From NCBI GenBank assembly GCA_003008705.1, contig PDUO01000081.1, forward strand, positions 114,828-178,827: 64,000 bases of DNA. Reading direction: 5' to 3'. The position numbers and the translations under genes are program-made. Position 1 is the stretch's first letter; every line of letters begins with the position of its first letter. The DNA comes from Pezicula radicicola (Eukaryota; Ascomycota; Leotiomycetes; Helotiales; Dermateaceae). The notes beneath the pieces were generated by a model. It was not told where the DNA came from. It saw only the letters and a program-made list of their open reading frames with translations, and did not search any database. Shown one piece after another: positions 1 to 12,068 of this stretch.

Positions 1-2480
1 TGAGGCTATGCCCCTTTACATTTGGCGATTGAGCATGGATATACCGAGATTGTTTAACTACTCTTGGACGGCGGTACAGAGATCGAATCGTAAAGTCCAT
101 TTAGAATAACACCTCTTTGTATAGCGTTATAAATAGGGCTCTTAAAACAGTGAACGATTTACTGAATATAAATACTAATGTCTATGCTTCCGGCGAAAGG
201 AGCCGAACACCTATACATTTAACTATATTAGGTAGGCATTTGGGAATAGTCAAACCCCTGCTTACGAAAAAGGCATCGCCGAATATAGGGGATCAAGCCG
301 AAGATAGTCCATTCCATTTAGTAGTATAGAGCCGACAGATACAACTCGTTCGCGCTTTTCTCGATTTTAAGCCAGAATTGTCTACTCAAGAGGAAGACGA
401 GCCACCGGAGACAGTAAATATCGATGCGAAAGACTCTACTGGGACCGCGCCATTGTTCGTAGCAATAGAACTTGACATGGAGGAAGTCGCCATCTTGATT
501 ATTGAAGTAAACGCCAAAGTTAATATTGTGGATACAATAGGGCAGACACTGACTTCATGAGTCTCGTTCGAGTACTGTTATCTGCTTCAGCCAATCTCAA
601 CTACAAGGATTCTAAGGAGTGGACAGCTTTACATAAAGCTGCAAGAATCGGCAACGCTGATATAGTATATCTTCTACTCAATAATGGCGTTCTTATTGAT
701 ATTGATACAAAGGACGAAGATGGCTGTACTCCCCTTCACCTAGCCTCGCAAGCTGGCCACAAGTCGGTAGTAGAAATCCTTCTTTGTACTAGAGCCAACG
801 TACTCGCCGAGAGCAACTAGAGTCTAAGTCGAACTCCACTTGCTTTCGCTGCTAACAATTACTACGCCGACGTAGTCTCACTCCTGTTGACTAAGTGCTC
901 TGATGCGAAGGTCCTTGGCATGGCTCTACTTCGGGCGGCCACGAAGGGTTATAAGAAGATTGTAACTATCCTCCTAGATATTGGCGTAGACAAGAACTAC
1001 TAAGATAAATATTAAAACACGGCCTTGTAAATTGTATTATACGCCAACGAACCTGATATAGTGTATCTTCTCCTGGCGAGAGGTGTTGATCTAGAACGAG
1101 AGGACAATAATAGCTACACTACGCTTTATAATACCTCCCGTAGGGGTTCAGTCAAACCAATAAAGATACTTATAGACGCAGGAGCAAACATTGAAGCCCG
1201 AACGTACGCTAGAAAATCACTGCTACACTTAGCCGCTACAGCAGATAAAATTAAGGCTCTCAAGACTCTCTTAGAAAGGGACGCTGAGTTAAAATCGCCT
1301 GCTTCATAGTCGGGATTCGATACTTTTCTAGAGTATGTCACTGCCAAATGTAAGCCTACAGTTATCGGGGTTGTTTTGGACTAGAAACAAAGTACTGGGG
1401 ATCTACCTGGCCTCCCTGGCTTTTCCAACTGCTTGAGGCTCGCGATCAAGCATAGACGCGAAACGGTGGTGAATGTATTCCTTAATCACGGTGTCAAAGT
1501 AGACCGAGTTGATGGCTCTCTCGGAGCGGCACTTTATACATATGCTTACGAGGGCGATGTGGACAGGGTGAGAGTCCTCTTATCACCCCCGAAGAACCCG
1601 GCACCGGTGAATCAGATTGCTGGCCAATATGGAACAGCCATCCAGGCATTAATCTGTGGACGGGGGGAACGCATTTTGGAAATGGTTGACTTGCTTTGTG
1701 AGTACGGCGTCGATTCCACTATCGTCTGTGGACATTATGGTACGGCGCTCTATACTACCATTATAGAGGCTTTGCCAACTATAGCGAGGTATATCTTGAA
1801 AGCAACCAAGTAGTTAATAGATCTTCCAGATATCTAGGGTCGTTTACCAACACACCTGGCTGCTTTGAAGGGGGAATTGGAGCTACTGATGGACCTCCAA
1901 AGGAACTACGTCGAATTAAATCTTTGAACACCCGACAACCAAGGCCGCGTAGCCATCCACTTTGCTGCGACAGGCGGATTCTCCACGGTGCTCGAGTATA
2001 TTCTGAGGTCGGAAGGCAACGATATGGTGGACTTTTGCGACAATCACTAATAGACTCCATTGCATTAGACCTGTAAGTAGAAGAACCTCGAGGCTATTGA
2101 ATTCTTGCTCAAGCATGGTGCCTCCAAGGAACTTAAGTCTATTGATGGTTAGGCGCCAAAGTATGTTGCCATTTACTATGGTCTAGAGGACATTGCCGCG
2201 CTTTGCAACTACGACGGTTTTGAGCCATCAGATTCACTACCAAAGGAGGCTACTCCGCAGCGTAGAGGGTGCATTTGCGACGGCTGTGATTGTGAAAGAT
2301 CCTTTGTCTCGTCTCGGGGAATGAAGAGGTGGTAGCTGACAAGTACTAGACGGTGTATAGCCCTCGCTACAAATGCTAGGACTGTAAAGACTACGATTAC
2401 TGCTTTAAATACTATATATCCTTTAAGGATACGCATTATCTGGCCCACTCCTTCGTGGAGTACACTTATCACTAAAGCTA
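1..2480 (+). pseudogene. Decayed ankyrin-repeat protein with C-terminal ZZ-type zinc finger (5' end outside window)
   Basis: The plus strand carries at least eight ankyrin-type units, for example APLHLAIEHGYTEIV near base 16, TALHKAARIGNADIVYLLL near 630, TPLHLASQAGHKSVVEILL near 730 and VAIHFAATGGFSTVLEYIL near 1950. The reading uses frame 1 first, then frame 3, then frame 2 from about 557 to 2060, so there are frameshifts. Many in-frame stops occur where Gln, Arg or Trp is expected. Near 2270 a CICDGCDC motif, followed near 2365 by YKC-stop-DC and DYDYC and then HYLAHSF, matches a ZZ zinc finger. Ankyrin plus ZZ is a common tail of large fungal proteins of the NLR/NACHT or kinesin-light-chain type. 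The effector end would lie to the left of the window. The ankyrin call is firm; the parent architecture is inferred. It is not expected to give a working protein. Confidence 0.85.
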
Positions 2481-2785
2481 TTCTTGAGCCTAGTCGGTGT
2501 ACGATTGCCATGTTCGATTCAGCAATATTTGTTATATGGACACCTTAAAGGGAGGGATGGATAACTGGACTCCCACCGTTTACTTCGCAAAGCCGTGGCG
2601 GAGCTTGTAGATTAGACAGCATGGGGCTTGGAGTTTACTAATAGATTGAAGAGGAAGCTACAACTAAAGGAGCGAAAATCTGTGATTAAATTCGGTAAAT
2701 TTAACATGACCTTGTACCAAACTGTAGTGGTTATCAATAACTTAACAGCTTAATTCGTTTCAATCTTTTGCTCACGCTACTTCAC

Positions 2786-3728
2786 CTATGGTAGGTTACT
2801 TGTGCTAGGTGGCAGCACAGTTGAATTATTCTTCTTTTCTTGTGGGATTTCGTTGTCGGCGTGTGAGCTACAAGTGCACAGATCATGTAGCTTGATCTGG
2901 AACAGATTGTTCACTCCAAATCTGGTCGTCGTTGGAAGTAGACTTAGGTCAAATATAACTGGATCGTCCCTTGGAATTCTACCCATGATGTCCTGTACCT
3001 TTTTAACAAGGTCCGTGATAGGGTCCACCTTCTCCCTGACAATAACCATGGCAGTGGAACGCTCCTTGTCCTCCTGCCGGCGCTCGAGGAGAACAGCCGT
3101 CCGGAGATGTGTTGGTACGCCGCTCTTCTCAGTGACGTTCTCGAATAGATTCTATTCAACGCTATTTGGTTTATTGCGAGTTTTGCCTGGGGTGTTGATG
3201 ACTCGTGGTTGCCCATTCACTCTGATGTAGTCACTCCGTTTAGTCGATGTAGTAAACTTGTAGTTGAGCTCAGCACCTGCACTGCCAGCTACAGGAGGGG
3301 GCGCTTGAGCTTGAACCCTGACTGCCAACTTCTCGTCTACCTTTTTCGTGGTATACAGCATGAAGTACGATCCTCTGGGTGCCATTGCCCGAACTTAAGG
3401 GTCGTAGAACATATCCCCGTTATAGCCCTTAGTGGCGAAGAGGATCTTGATTTGAACCTCTCTGAATCGCTTCTAGAGGCGACGGGCCTGGACTTCGAAG
3501 TCGAAAATGGCAAGCGTACAGGGGGGGTCTCGTCAAACCTCCATCCATATAGCCGTGCACTGCGTCGCTCAGTCGACCGAGAACTACGACGACTTCATCT
3601 CGGTCACAGCCAGTGATGTATTCTCATTGCAGCTCTCCATTATTCTCGAGGCGCAGATTGATATCTTTGTCGCCTTCATCGAGAGGCTAAACAGCTATTT
3701 CAAAAGTGCTTCGCCATCGAGAGTTTAG
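2786..3728 (-). pseudogene. Decayed fungal conserved hypothetical protein
   Basis: One long minus-strand reading runs from about 3560 down to 2786 and is interrupted by in-frame stops (TAG near 3475, TAA near 3396, TAG near 3152 and a TGA near 3540). Each stop is one C-to-T change away from Gln or Arg. Between the stops the protein looks well constrained, with segments such as IKILFATKGYNGDMF, APRGSYFMLYTTKKV, NKPNSVE, SGVPTHLRTAVLLERR and GRIPRDDPVIFDLS. The layout of a long domain followed by a short 'VP..R.A.LL.R' and 'V.ekVDp..dl' module resembles a conserved hypothetical family seen in many ascomycetes, but I cannot attach a function. An upstream piece (DRDEVVVVLGRLSDAVHGY, about 3620-3560) is in another frame. 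The plus-strand frames over this stretch are shadows. Confidence 0.6.
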
Positions 3729-4297
3729 GATGCGGAGGGAGTGCGAATTTTGGTATTAGTTAAGCAGACCGTCAGACCAACAAAGTTGCAAAACAGCAGT
3801 CAAAATAAAGATCCGGGTTTGTCAACCATCCACGGCCATGATGGACACGTCACTCACTATAAGGGAATTCCCGATGGCCCAGGCAAGTGCCAGTAATATG
3901 GGCTCCAAAATCGAACTATATGGGCACGACAAGGACAGCTGAGAGACGCGGTGCTCGGAGGTGGATGCTGTGCGGAAGTGAATATCGAGGAAGCTCTTGT
4001 ATTGTTAAAATAGTCTGGTAGATTGCTTTCTCGCACACAGTCTTCACTTCCATTTTTCTTGCACACTGTTTCCACCTTGTTTGACTCTCATCGCATGGTT
4101 TCCATTTAAATCTCGTTTATAAGGATATACTTTTTATTTCTTTGGGATTAACTCCCCACTCGCTTCGCTCCTAGCCCCTGCTCCACCGCTCGTGCAGGTC
4201 CGCCATTTCATATAGTGTATGATATAGATATTTGAAGCCAAACCCATATGATTCTGTATATCATTTTTTTCTCCTCTCTTCCTTCCCACTACCGCTC
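3729..4297. other. Intergenic, no recognisable gene
   Basis: No frame in either strand gives a protein I recognise. Short open frames here (for example 3857-4075 minus) are compositionally unremarkable and lack motifs. Confidence 0.5.
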
Positions 4298-5040
4298 CTA
4301 CACAAACTCCCGCAACAGCACCATACCCCGGCGTTCTAACGCAAACCGTACACCACCCCACACTTCCTCCTCCCCTCCAAACTGCATCATCCAGCAGTAC
4401 TTGTCTCCCACTGCCCATAACCCCATACACTCTACCTCCGCCTTCACCTGCTGCCGCTTGAAACCTCGTGCCTCGTACTTCTCCATCCCTCGCGCCTCCT
4501 CCTTTGCCACCGCTCTCCCATTCCCACACTCAACTAAATGTAAGTTCCCCCGGCCCATAAACGTCACCCGTGGGAACAGGCTGCACACGCCATCCACGCC
4601 CATCACCTACATCGTTGCCGTGCTATAGAAATCTCTCACTACTTCTTCTAGCGGCTTTTCATTCGTCTGCATCACCTCAATCCTCCTCCTATCAGTTTTC
4701 TTCTGTAACCGTTCTTGTACTTGTCTCCCTCCTCGACCATCTCATATCCCCCAAAGATAATTAGGTACTCCCCTGCCCAGTTAGCCCTCATCAGCTCGTT
4801 GCTCATGTATATATCCATGTCCGAATCCAGTCAGTACTCCCGCGCAAGAAACTAGTACACCAGCCCACCTTCAATCACAGCTCCTGTCTCTCGCATCACC
4901 TGACGGAAGCTCTCCTCCCTTTCACTTGTCTATATTTATACTCACTTTACCCTTCCCCTTAACCGCAGGAATCACGCCCTTTAGTGCTTTCTTCACCTCC
5001 GTCCGTCTTAACATCTTATAAAAAGAACCCGTCCATCGCC
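4298..5040 (-). pseudogene. Relic of a fungal nucleotidyltransferase-like hypothetical protein
   Basis: On the minus strand, three consecutive pieces read as one protein: LRRTEVKKALKGVIPAV near 5015, then FRQVMRETGAVIEGGLVY followed by LAREYxLDSDMDIYMSNEL (about 4915-4800), then DGVCSLFPRVTFMGRGNLH and EARGMEKYEARGFKRQQV (about 4590-4440). An 'S/G-G-x(n)-F-x(n)-D-S-D-x-D-I-Y' pattern followed by a Gly/Ala-rich 'FxSTATM...G...fP' segment is typical of a widespread fungal hypothetical family with a nucleotidyltransferase-like acidic motif. Stops and at least two frameshifts separate the pieces. The family assignment is from pattern memory only and could be wrong; the direction and the decayed state are better supported. 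The plus-strand Ser/Pro-rich frames here are shadows. Confidence 0.35.
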
Positions 5041-7309
5041 GACTCTAGTATAATCTTACACATTCTCCTCCTGGGTTTATAAGAAATGTTAACCACCATC
5101 CTACGAAAGGCAAGTCGTAGTCGAGATTATTACTTTCGAATGTATCGCCCTTGGGTGGAGGCCTCTGAAGCTGATCCTTGTTAATAACGGTACTAAAAAA
5201 GGTGTCGGAGCCGAAGGTCATAGTTATGTATAACATTCTCCGGCATGACAAGGTCTTTCTTAGACTTACGTTTAGCGATCCCCTATGAGTGAGCTTGGGA
5301 GAGGTGGCACTGGAGGTACGGCATTAAAATCTTCCTCTGCATCGTTAGAGTCGGCCGTTACCACCGGGTTCGATGACAGAGGGCTAGAGTCGCCGATTGA
5401 AGGGACACGATCTCTAGATTTTAATCTAGACCTGTCGTTGGAAACACTCTGAGACATAGAGACATCCCGCTCCATGGATTTTTCCTGTGCAGGATTAAAT
5501 AACAACTACAGATCCTTATCTAAAGTACCTTGGATCTTCCTAGGAACTGCTAAGAATGATCTACTCTCTCTCATCTTTCTCTCTCTGGGGTATAGTGTCC
5601 GTTGCAATGTGTAGCTGCGAAATACGTACCCAAGTACCGCATTTTCAAAAGGGAAAGCCGAAGAAGACTACCTACACCTACAATCCCGTACAGTACTGGA
5701 TTTCACTCTGGCTTCTTCCACCACGAAAGTTTCGTTAAGTAAAACATCATTTCTCTGTATCCTAAAAACAGTACAAAATATAACTATATTCTAGAAAGAC
5801 ATAACCGGGAATGTTGTTAAAGATAAAATGTTTTGCGGAAGCCTGCAACAAATCCTCCACACAGAAGGGAAAGCGGCCGGGCCATGAAGCTGGCCACTGC
5901 GAAGCTTGAAAACTTAATAGAAGACACGCGGACAGATACCGCGAGGCTGGAATATCTCCCTTTCTCATGAGGGTATGAGACATTGGGGTGGTAGTTTAAG
6001 TATGGGGCAGTCAAGCCCCTGCAGCAGGTAAGCGACGATCTAGAATAGGGGTAGGAGCATACTATTGTGCCGAGGCTTTGAAATTGATGTTGAGATAATA
6101 AAGTGGGATTGGAGGCCAATTAATGAGGCATTTGCCAAATATCTCGGTGTACCTGCTGACACGACGCCGACGAGGCCATGAGGATGAGGTCCTTGCTTGG
6201 AGTCTTTGATGGAGGGCCATTCTGGTCACCTCCGTTCGCAGCCCCCTCCCTTGCAATCCTAACAACAAATACTGACATATCCTTAGCTTTACCTTGCCCT
6301 CTACCTCCAACTCATTCCCTTGCCAGCATTAATCTCAAACGAAATTGTCCCTGTCGTTTAGACTGGCACTACTCGCTGGTGACAAATTAACGTTGACGGC
6401 AATTCATGTATACCTAGAACTCGTCGTTATCTTCATTGATTGTTGTATAGAGGCCAAACCGCATGATTATAGAACGCAAAAGGAGCTTCAAGCCACGCCC
6501 ACGTAGTCAGGAATAGTAGAACACAGGCTTTATATGGATTCTGTTCCAGTAAGTAGAAGTATAAGGACAAGGGATAATAAGTAGGAGTATAACTACTTAG
6601 TTTTAAGTAAGAGTAATAAAATCTAATGTCTGCTACACCGTTCTTGAAGCTCCTCTTGCGCTTTTTGCTCTTGTATTTTCCTACAGAACAGTCATGGTAA
6701 CATGTAATGTTTGGATGGACAGGAAAAGCGTCTAAGCACCACATTAGCTGAGTAACCTCAAGCTCAGGGATTAACGAGTACAAATAGCAACACTCAACAT
6801 TAAAAGCAAGGCTACCTTGGAAGAAGTGAGTATATTTTAGTCTTAATAGGGCGCTTTTGTTATTACTAAGCTGAAGGAGGTGAAGTAAGGCTCCCCGAAT
6901 ACGCCGTCATACATAGGTACCCGTCACACATCCGATTATAGCCATAACATTACTCTTTTCCGCTCGACAATCCCCAAGTCACTGTAACAAAGACCTCGCC
7001 TATCCGATGGATTTAATATCGAAGGATAATGTAGAGAAGAACGCTCCAAGCTTGAGAGCGGAATCCGCTAAAGAGGAAGCCATAGTATTTCCCGGGACGA
7101 TTTAGCACTTGATTTCCAGGTTTAGAATACCCAAACTTTAGAAAGTAATTTAAGACTACTAAGGTTAGGTAATTAATCCCTTTTTACACTCCACCTACGC
7201 CAATTTCTCCCTAAACGTTGTACGGATCGACAGATTGCTCCCTTTCTGGGCCGCATTATTCTATACACCTTTGAAATACCGTCAATCTATTGAGGCATTG
7301 TAGAATATG
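5041..7309. other. No recognisable gene; scattered short frames
   Basis: The minus-strand frame 5045-5251 (contains DYDLPFVGWWLTFLINPGG) may be an upstream exon of the relic at 4298-5040, and 5272-5505 is a Ser/Asp-rich low-complexity frame. Frames at 5762-6310 and 6433-6783 (minus) show no motif I can name. The stretch 6780-7300 has nothing. I see no RNA gene and no repeat structure here. Confidence 0.4.
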
Positions 7310-7700
7310 TTAGCAGGATCAAATCAGGAGAGGTCAAGACCAGGATTAAGAAGGCACTCGTTCTGCAGCCCCTTCTTGATGGGATCAAGTGTGGATATGA
7401 GCGAAGATGTGACGACAGATATGATGGAAACTGAGGACCACAGTGTTGCCTCGCTATATGACCTCAAAGGAGCTATCCAGCGAGTCTCTAATAATTATTG
7501 TTGGAGCTGGAGTCTTTGGCCTATCCACGTAGGAGAAGAGATTGTCGATCCGATCATGGTGTTCCTTTGCTTTCTTGAACAGCATGCTCAGGTCAGCCCA
7601 GTTTACTAATTGATTGGATCTACTTCCAAAGACTACCCGAATTACTCTCCCCATCCGATAAATTCAAGTGGCGATGGGATCCTTCGAAGCTACAGACTGC
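7310..7700 (-). pseudogene. Relic of a short-chain dehydrogenase/reductase (SDR)
   Basis: The minus-strand frame around 7600-7454 contains NWADLSMLFKKAKEHHDRID followed by NLFSYVDRPKTPAP and then LDSSFEVI-stop. This matches the 'D-V-T-x-W-x-x-L-x-x-L-F-x-x-A-x-x-x-x-G-R-I-D-x-x-F-a-N-A-G' region of classical SDR enzymes, which lies between the NAD(P)-binding Rossmann start and the NAG motif, and the following 'LD..f.Vi..N..g' helix. The NAG motif itself is eroded (SYVD in its place). Neither the TGxxxGxG motif nor the YxxxK catalytic motif is visible, so only a central fragment survives. Substrate and pathway cannot be inferred. Confidence is moderate because the fragment is about 70 residues long. 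Confidence 0.4.
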
Positions 7701-7904
7701 CTACTAAACAACCTGTTAAACAACGCGTCAGCATAATGCCATGACTCTGGTTAGAAAACATCATTAATATCAGCCTACCTTCTTACGTAAGGTCCCCAAA
7801 CCACAACATCGGTAACATTGAGCCTACCAAACTAGAACTATGCCACTGAAAAATCAACTTATCCGTATACTATTTATTTCCTTTCTTTCTGTTTTCTTAC
7901 TAAC

Positions 7905-8092
7905 AGCTGTCTCGAATAAAGCTTAGGCATACCCTGGAAGAGCACGGCGGCAAGGTTCGGCCTATCAAGTCGGACGGGCTTCTCAACCTTAAAGAGGTCA
8001 CCTATATTATCTCCTCGACTACCGGCCAGAATAGTTGTTGTTACATAGCGCAGTGCTACAGAATTAAAGTTAAGATGCAGGTATAGAAGATA
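7905..8092 (+). pseudogene. Relic exon with BRCT-like domain
   Basis: Plus-strand codons from about 7912 read KLRHTLEEHGGKVRPIK followed by LLNLKEVTYIISSTTGQ. The pattern LxxxLxxHGGKVxxx..dg..n..EVTyIIss matches the first half of a BRCT phosphopeptide-binding domain, as found in DNA-damage proteins of the Rtt107/Brc1/Crb2 class. An acceptor-like 'ctaacag' sits just upstream (about 7900-7907), so this may be an internal exon. The expected Trp of the domain's C-terminal helix is not found before a stop near 8090. The plus-strand frame 8123-8350 (contains RLRGDDQYLSARYMRLDEIA) may belong to the same lost gene but I do not recognise it. Confidence 0.4.
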
Positions 8093-9439
8093 AAGGATAG
8101 ATATACCTTAGCAAAGTAGGAAATGATAACTGAATGCCATGGTGCAGAATTCTGGGGATGCGTGGAGGCTGGAGAAGAGGGTTTGGTAGTGAGGGATGCT
8201 TATTACGAGGGGAGTTGGGAGGATGATGAGGTGGCCGAGGTGGTAGCACGCCCCTTAAGCCGTCTCCGGGGAGACGACCAATACCTTTCCGCACGTTACA
8301 TGCGTCTCGACGAGATTGCTCTCGCCAGACTGCACTTAGGACTAGTATAGGGATTACTGATAGTATTTCTTACAGAGTCGAACTCATAATCGATCCAAGA
8401 CCTGTTCAAGGTTTCGATTGAGAGATGTCTACGAGACATCGAGCTCTTCCTGAGTCTTCTTTGGTCCGCCGTCTCTCGCAATCCTCTCTCCACAACCACG
8501 GCCACTGCCTCTATCGCCTCTTTCTCTTCGTACACCAGGTCTTCTGCCACCCTCTCTGTGTTCTCGGCGTGGCAAAGAACTGCGCGAACGTCGATTCTGT
8601 CCTAGGACATAGCGATTAATATTCGCTGGAGGTGGGCCACTAACATCGGAGTATCGAATTAGCGAAAGAGAGCGGATTCGTGCACCCCTCTCAACCAGAA
8701 TAAAAAAGCCACGCTCGAGTCTTGTCATTGAAGAGGATCTCCTGATTCACAGCTGCGTCAAGATCTGTGACCAATCTAAGTAGAGTAAAGAATATAGATA
8801 TATCTCTACTTTGGCGTCTGGTAGCGCAACTGCTATAAGTATCCTTACTGCCAATTTTATTTTAACTATTTTCGAAGCTGCGGACTGGAAGAATGGTGAA
8901 CACTTGAACCATAAGTCTTGACTTGAGTACACCACCTGGAGGATCTTACAAAGTCAACCATCATCACAGTTATACCGGTGCAGGACGGCATCATAGAGGG
9001 CAGAGGGCCGAAAAAGAGGGACGAACTAATGTAAGTCCCTGAAGAAAGGAAAATTCATCATTTTAGCTTTGTAATAAACAAACTCTTTCTCCAAAGTTTT
9101 GCTGAAGGCTTACATTATCACACTCATTTGCCTATAATCCCGACCCTTCAGCAGAAGTCACTCACAACTCATCGTACTTGCTAATGTTAAGTCTGCAAAC
9201 TCAAATACACGAATTGTCTTTTACTCCTTGTCGCGTCTCTATACGTTGAAGGAAGAGTGTAGCCTAGAAAATATCATCATCTCATAGTATAGTATAATAA
9301 AATCTGGAAGAATACATTTGGTAAAGTTCTTGTGTAGCGGTGAGAACTTTCCAGATGTATATCATGTATATGGTACAGTGGTACCACCGGCCAGGAACAT
9401 TTCTAGTAGTGTGGTGACCGTCGCATTGTGCTTGGTATC
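8093..9439. other. No recognisable gene; small relic frames
   Basis: Plus-strand snippets such as VAKNCANVDSVLGHSD (near 8568) and SSLVIEEDLLIHSCVKICDQ (near 8720) look like remains of coding exons but are too short to assign. The minus-strand Arg-rich frames at 8296-8728 are probably shadows. 8940-9280 contains nothing I can support. Confidence 0.35.
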
Positions 9440-9557
9440 CCGAACTGGCGCACGGCATGAGACTTGATCGAACCAAGAAAGGTCCTGGAAACTTTGCTAG
9501 CGGGTGAAAATAAAGGTTGTAGACTACTGAAGCTAGAATGTATAATGTGGCCTCCAA
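9440..9557 (-). pseudogene. N-terminal fragment of a fungal cytochrome P450
   Basis: Reading the minus strand from 9557, a hydrophobic N-terminus (MEATLYILASVVYNLYF) is followed directly by HPLAKFPGPFLVRSS. The 'YNLYFHPLAKFPGPfxxrSS' segment is the hallmark membrane-anchor/proline hinge of fungal class II P450 monooxygenases. After this point the reading loses similarity, and no K-helix ExxR or heme-binding FxxGxRxCxG motif was found in the neighbouring 800 bases on the minus strand. About 40 codons therefore survive out of a usual 500. It could also be a mis-spliced first exon of a deleted gene. Confidence 0.55.
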
Positions 9558-11585
9558 CTCATCGCTAAGTGAGTTTGGTGCTCTTGGATTCGAATACGGC
9601 TACTCCTGCAAAATGAAAATAAGCCAGCCGCGAGGGTGAGTGTTGTAGCACCCTTTATGATTAAATATTCAGTTGATTTTCAAGAGAAGGTTACAAGGAT
9701 CCCGTCGGTAATATCCAGGTTGTTGCCGGCTCACACGGAGGAAAAGGCAAGATTGTGGTGGACAAGGGCGCTGAGAGAGAGCAGCCGGGTATAAGTAGGG
9801 ATGATAGATGAACAAAGAGAGCGCGCTGGGACGGAAAGAAGGTCGGAGAAGATATTGCAAAGGCCACTAGTGACTGGGTTCGTACAATCTGAAATTGGAA
9901 GGTAGAAGTGGAAGATTATCTCTAACAGGAATACAGAAAAAAGTCGCCAATTTCCAAAGATTTATACTTGTAATTGTATACCTAAAGAGCTCAGAAAGTA
10001 AACAAAATCACAATCATAGCACCCTCAGCAGCCGAAGCTCAAACGTCCCTTCCAGAGTCTACTGAACAACCCTTCCTTTCAACAAGAATTAAAAGAGTTC
10101 AAGCAGTAGGATTGTAGTACCCGCACTACAGAACGAGAATAATCTCTCGGCCTTTTATTTCAAAACGCGGCTGTGCTACTTCTGGAAATAGTTCCACCTG
10201 CAAGAACTTATCGCTGCAGCTACAAGCCTAGGGCTATTAATCTTCAGCTTCAGCCGCTCGCCATACTTCTTGTTTCTACACAACGCAATATCGGCAAAGC
10301 GACAATGGCGAACCGTGCCCGTGCTGATATTGGACTACATACATTTACCATTGATGCTTATGATATTGTTAGTGAAGGAGGAGCTGGTAGTGATGTCAAA
10401 ACGGCAGGCTTTCTCGAAATTCGCCGTGCAAACAGAGAATCTTTATCGTTGCAATTCCTAGTGAAGCTGGCAAGAAGGCTATTATTTTGTTGTCGAAGTC
10501 GTGATTATGCTATTATCCAATCCCATAGTGCCATACCAAACCCATTTCCCCCTTCTAACGCTAAATAATATAAAACAAATTCGACGTTGATATAGAGAAG
10601 TCTGTCAGTGATGAACATTTAACAAATACTACAGTCCGCAACGCTGTTGTAATGCTGCTTAAAGGATGCTCTTACAGTATGTCTCTACTACTGTACCCTT
10701 CTCCTCTGCTTCCTTCTACATACTCTCCCTGCTCTCCACTTCCTCTCTCAGCACTTGATATCAAGTCGTCTTCGGTACTCCTCATCCTCCCGTCCTATTC
10801 ATTCTGTATCTCGTCAGCTCTTCAAAAACCCTCTTGTACGACGCAAATCTCTCCACCACTGCCGTCATAAACACTCCCTTTGGCTGCTCCTCCAAACCCG
10901 CTACTACTGAACGCAGCCCGTCCTTGTTTCTGCTCTGTCTAACTGCCACGACACTTTCATTCGAAAACACCAATCCTGTTGTACTCTCGTCCTCACCGTC
11001 TCCCGCCGCTAGTTCCAGGCGCTCGCCATTCTAACGCTATAGGTAGCCTGCTATTATATACGCACATAGCTCCGTGTCATAGCTGCGCCGATACCACTCC
11101 CTGGCTCCACTGTTCGGTCGCTACTACACCCCGTCAGAACTTATCTCCTCTAACTCCGGCACCTTGCCTTCCTGCAAGTCGCCCACCACAGCCATCGACA
11201 TCTCTTTCACTGCATCACAACTCCACGATGTCGTCTACATCGCCGCCTGCACTAATGTCTACACTCACGCAACATCGTCGCCTGCACAACACACCTGAAT
11301 TATTAATCCAACTCGCTGGCGCTATTCTCTCTCTGTTCAAAACACAGTGCTCTCACCTCAATCACCGTCAAGCAGTCCTGGCTGTATTCCGTTCGCGTTT
11401 AGGGAGAAGATCTAGATCCCGTTAAATGAGGGGGGGTATTATGCGTTTGGGCCGGAGGGCAAGGTGGGTGAGATTGGGAATGAAGAGTTCGTAAAGAGGA
11501 GGAGGGCAGCGAGATGGGGGGTGGATTGAGGGGATGACGAAGAAGGAGCTATGGGATGTTGTGCTTGGCAAGGGTAGGGGGGGCA
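9558..11585. other. No recognisable gene; possible decayed minus-strand frame at 10780-11140
   Basis: The longest plausible reading is on the minus strand from about 11140 to 10782, containing GLVFSNESVVAVRQSRNKDG and GVFMTAVVERFASYKRVFEE. It is interrupted by several stops upstream and I do not recognise it. Plus-strand frames at 10173-10568 and 10979-11425 are Ser/Pro- or Arg-rich without motifs and are more likely shadows or chance frames. No repeat or RNA gene was seen in this interval. Confidence 0.35.
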
Positions 11586-11660
11586 TAAGCGAGGATGTAT
11601 AAAAGTCGCCACGCGAGGATGTACAAACTTTGCGTGGTGACTTTTATACATCCTCGCTTA
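11586..11660. repeat. 29-bp inverted repeat (hairpin) with 17-base loop
   Basis: The arms 11586-11614 and 11632-11660 are reverse complements with a single mismatch (G at 11608 against A at 11639). The loop 11615-11631 itself begins with GAGGATGTACAAA, a near copy of the GAGGATGTATAAA inside the left arm. It could form a 29-bp stem in RNA or a cruciform in DNA. It may be a terminal-repeat remnant of a small mobile element or the end of an inverted duplication. It lies about 410 bases upstream of the intact Ulp1-type protease gene. Confidence 0.8.
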
Positions 11661-12068
11661 GCTCTACGCTAAAGGCGGCCACAGTCACGAGACCACATAC
11701 CAACCTGTCCGATTCAAGCATAAAAACAATTAAGTAACTAAATAATTATAAAATATAATTTATTAAAAACTTAATTAGTCTAATTATATAATTTCGAATT
11801 AAAGGGGTATAATTTTTATTTTATTCTATTTTATTAATTTTTGGTAGGTGTTTTAGTAGGGTAGAGTGTGCCCCGAATCGGATAGTGAACTTTTGGTACG
11901 TAGAGGGGTTAGGTTCGTTTCGTTAGGTTCACCCCTCTTCATGTCACATGATAACGCGCGCTTCCGTCCCGTCCCATCGTGATTGCTCTTGTCAAATATC
12001 ATACTACAAAATGACAATATATCCTCATATACTCGCTGCACTGCATCCCACCCCCACCCCCCCTCGAA
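11661..12068 (+). promoter_or_regulatory. AT-rich 5' flank of the Ulp1-type protease gene
   Basis: The first part (about 11710-11850) is strongly AT-rich with TTAATTA-type runs. It is followed by a mixed-sequence stretch with CGTTAGGTTCGTTTCGTTAG (about 11905-11935) and TCACATGATAAC near 11943. The sequence immediately before the start codon at 12069 is a C-rich tract (CCCACCCCCACCCCCCC type), a pyrimidine-rich leader common before fungal starts. No TATA box can be assigned with confidence. Confidence 0.3.

Noticed and set aside
2802..3616. Plus-strand open frames of 142 and 135 codons
   Set aside because: They are antisense to a better, motif-rich minus-strand reading and have shadow-like composition.
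4248..4628. Plus-strand Ser/Pro/Thr-rich frame
   Set aside because: It mirrors a GGA/GAG-rich minus-strand coding relic; its amino-acid composition is typical of an antisense shadow.
10979..11425. 148-codon plus-strand frame
   Set aside because: It is low-complexity (Ser/Pro/His/Arg) with no motif, and the opposite strand has a more protein-like though broken reading.
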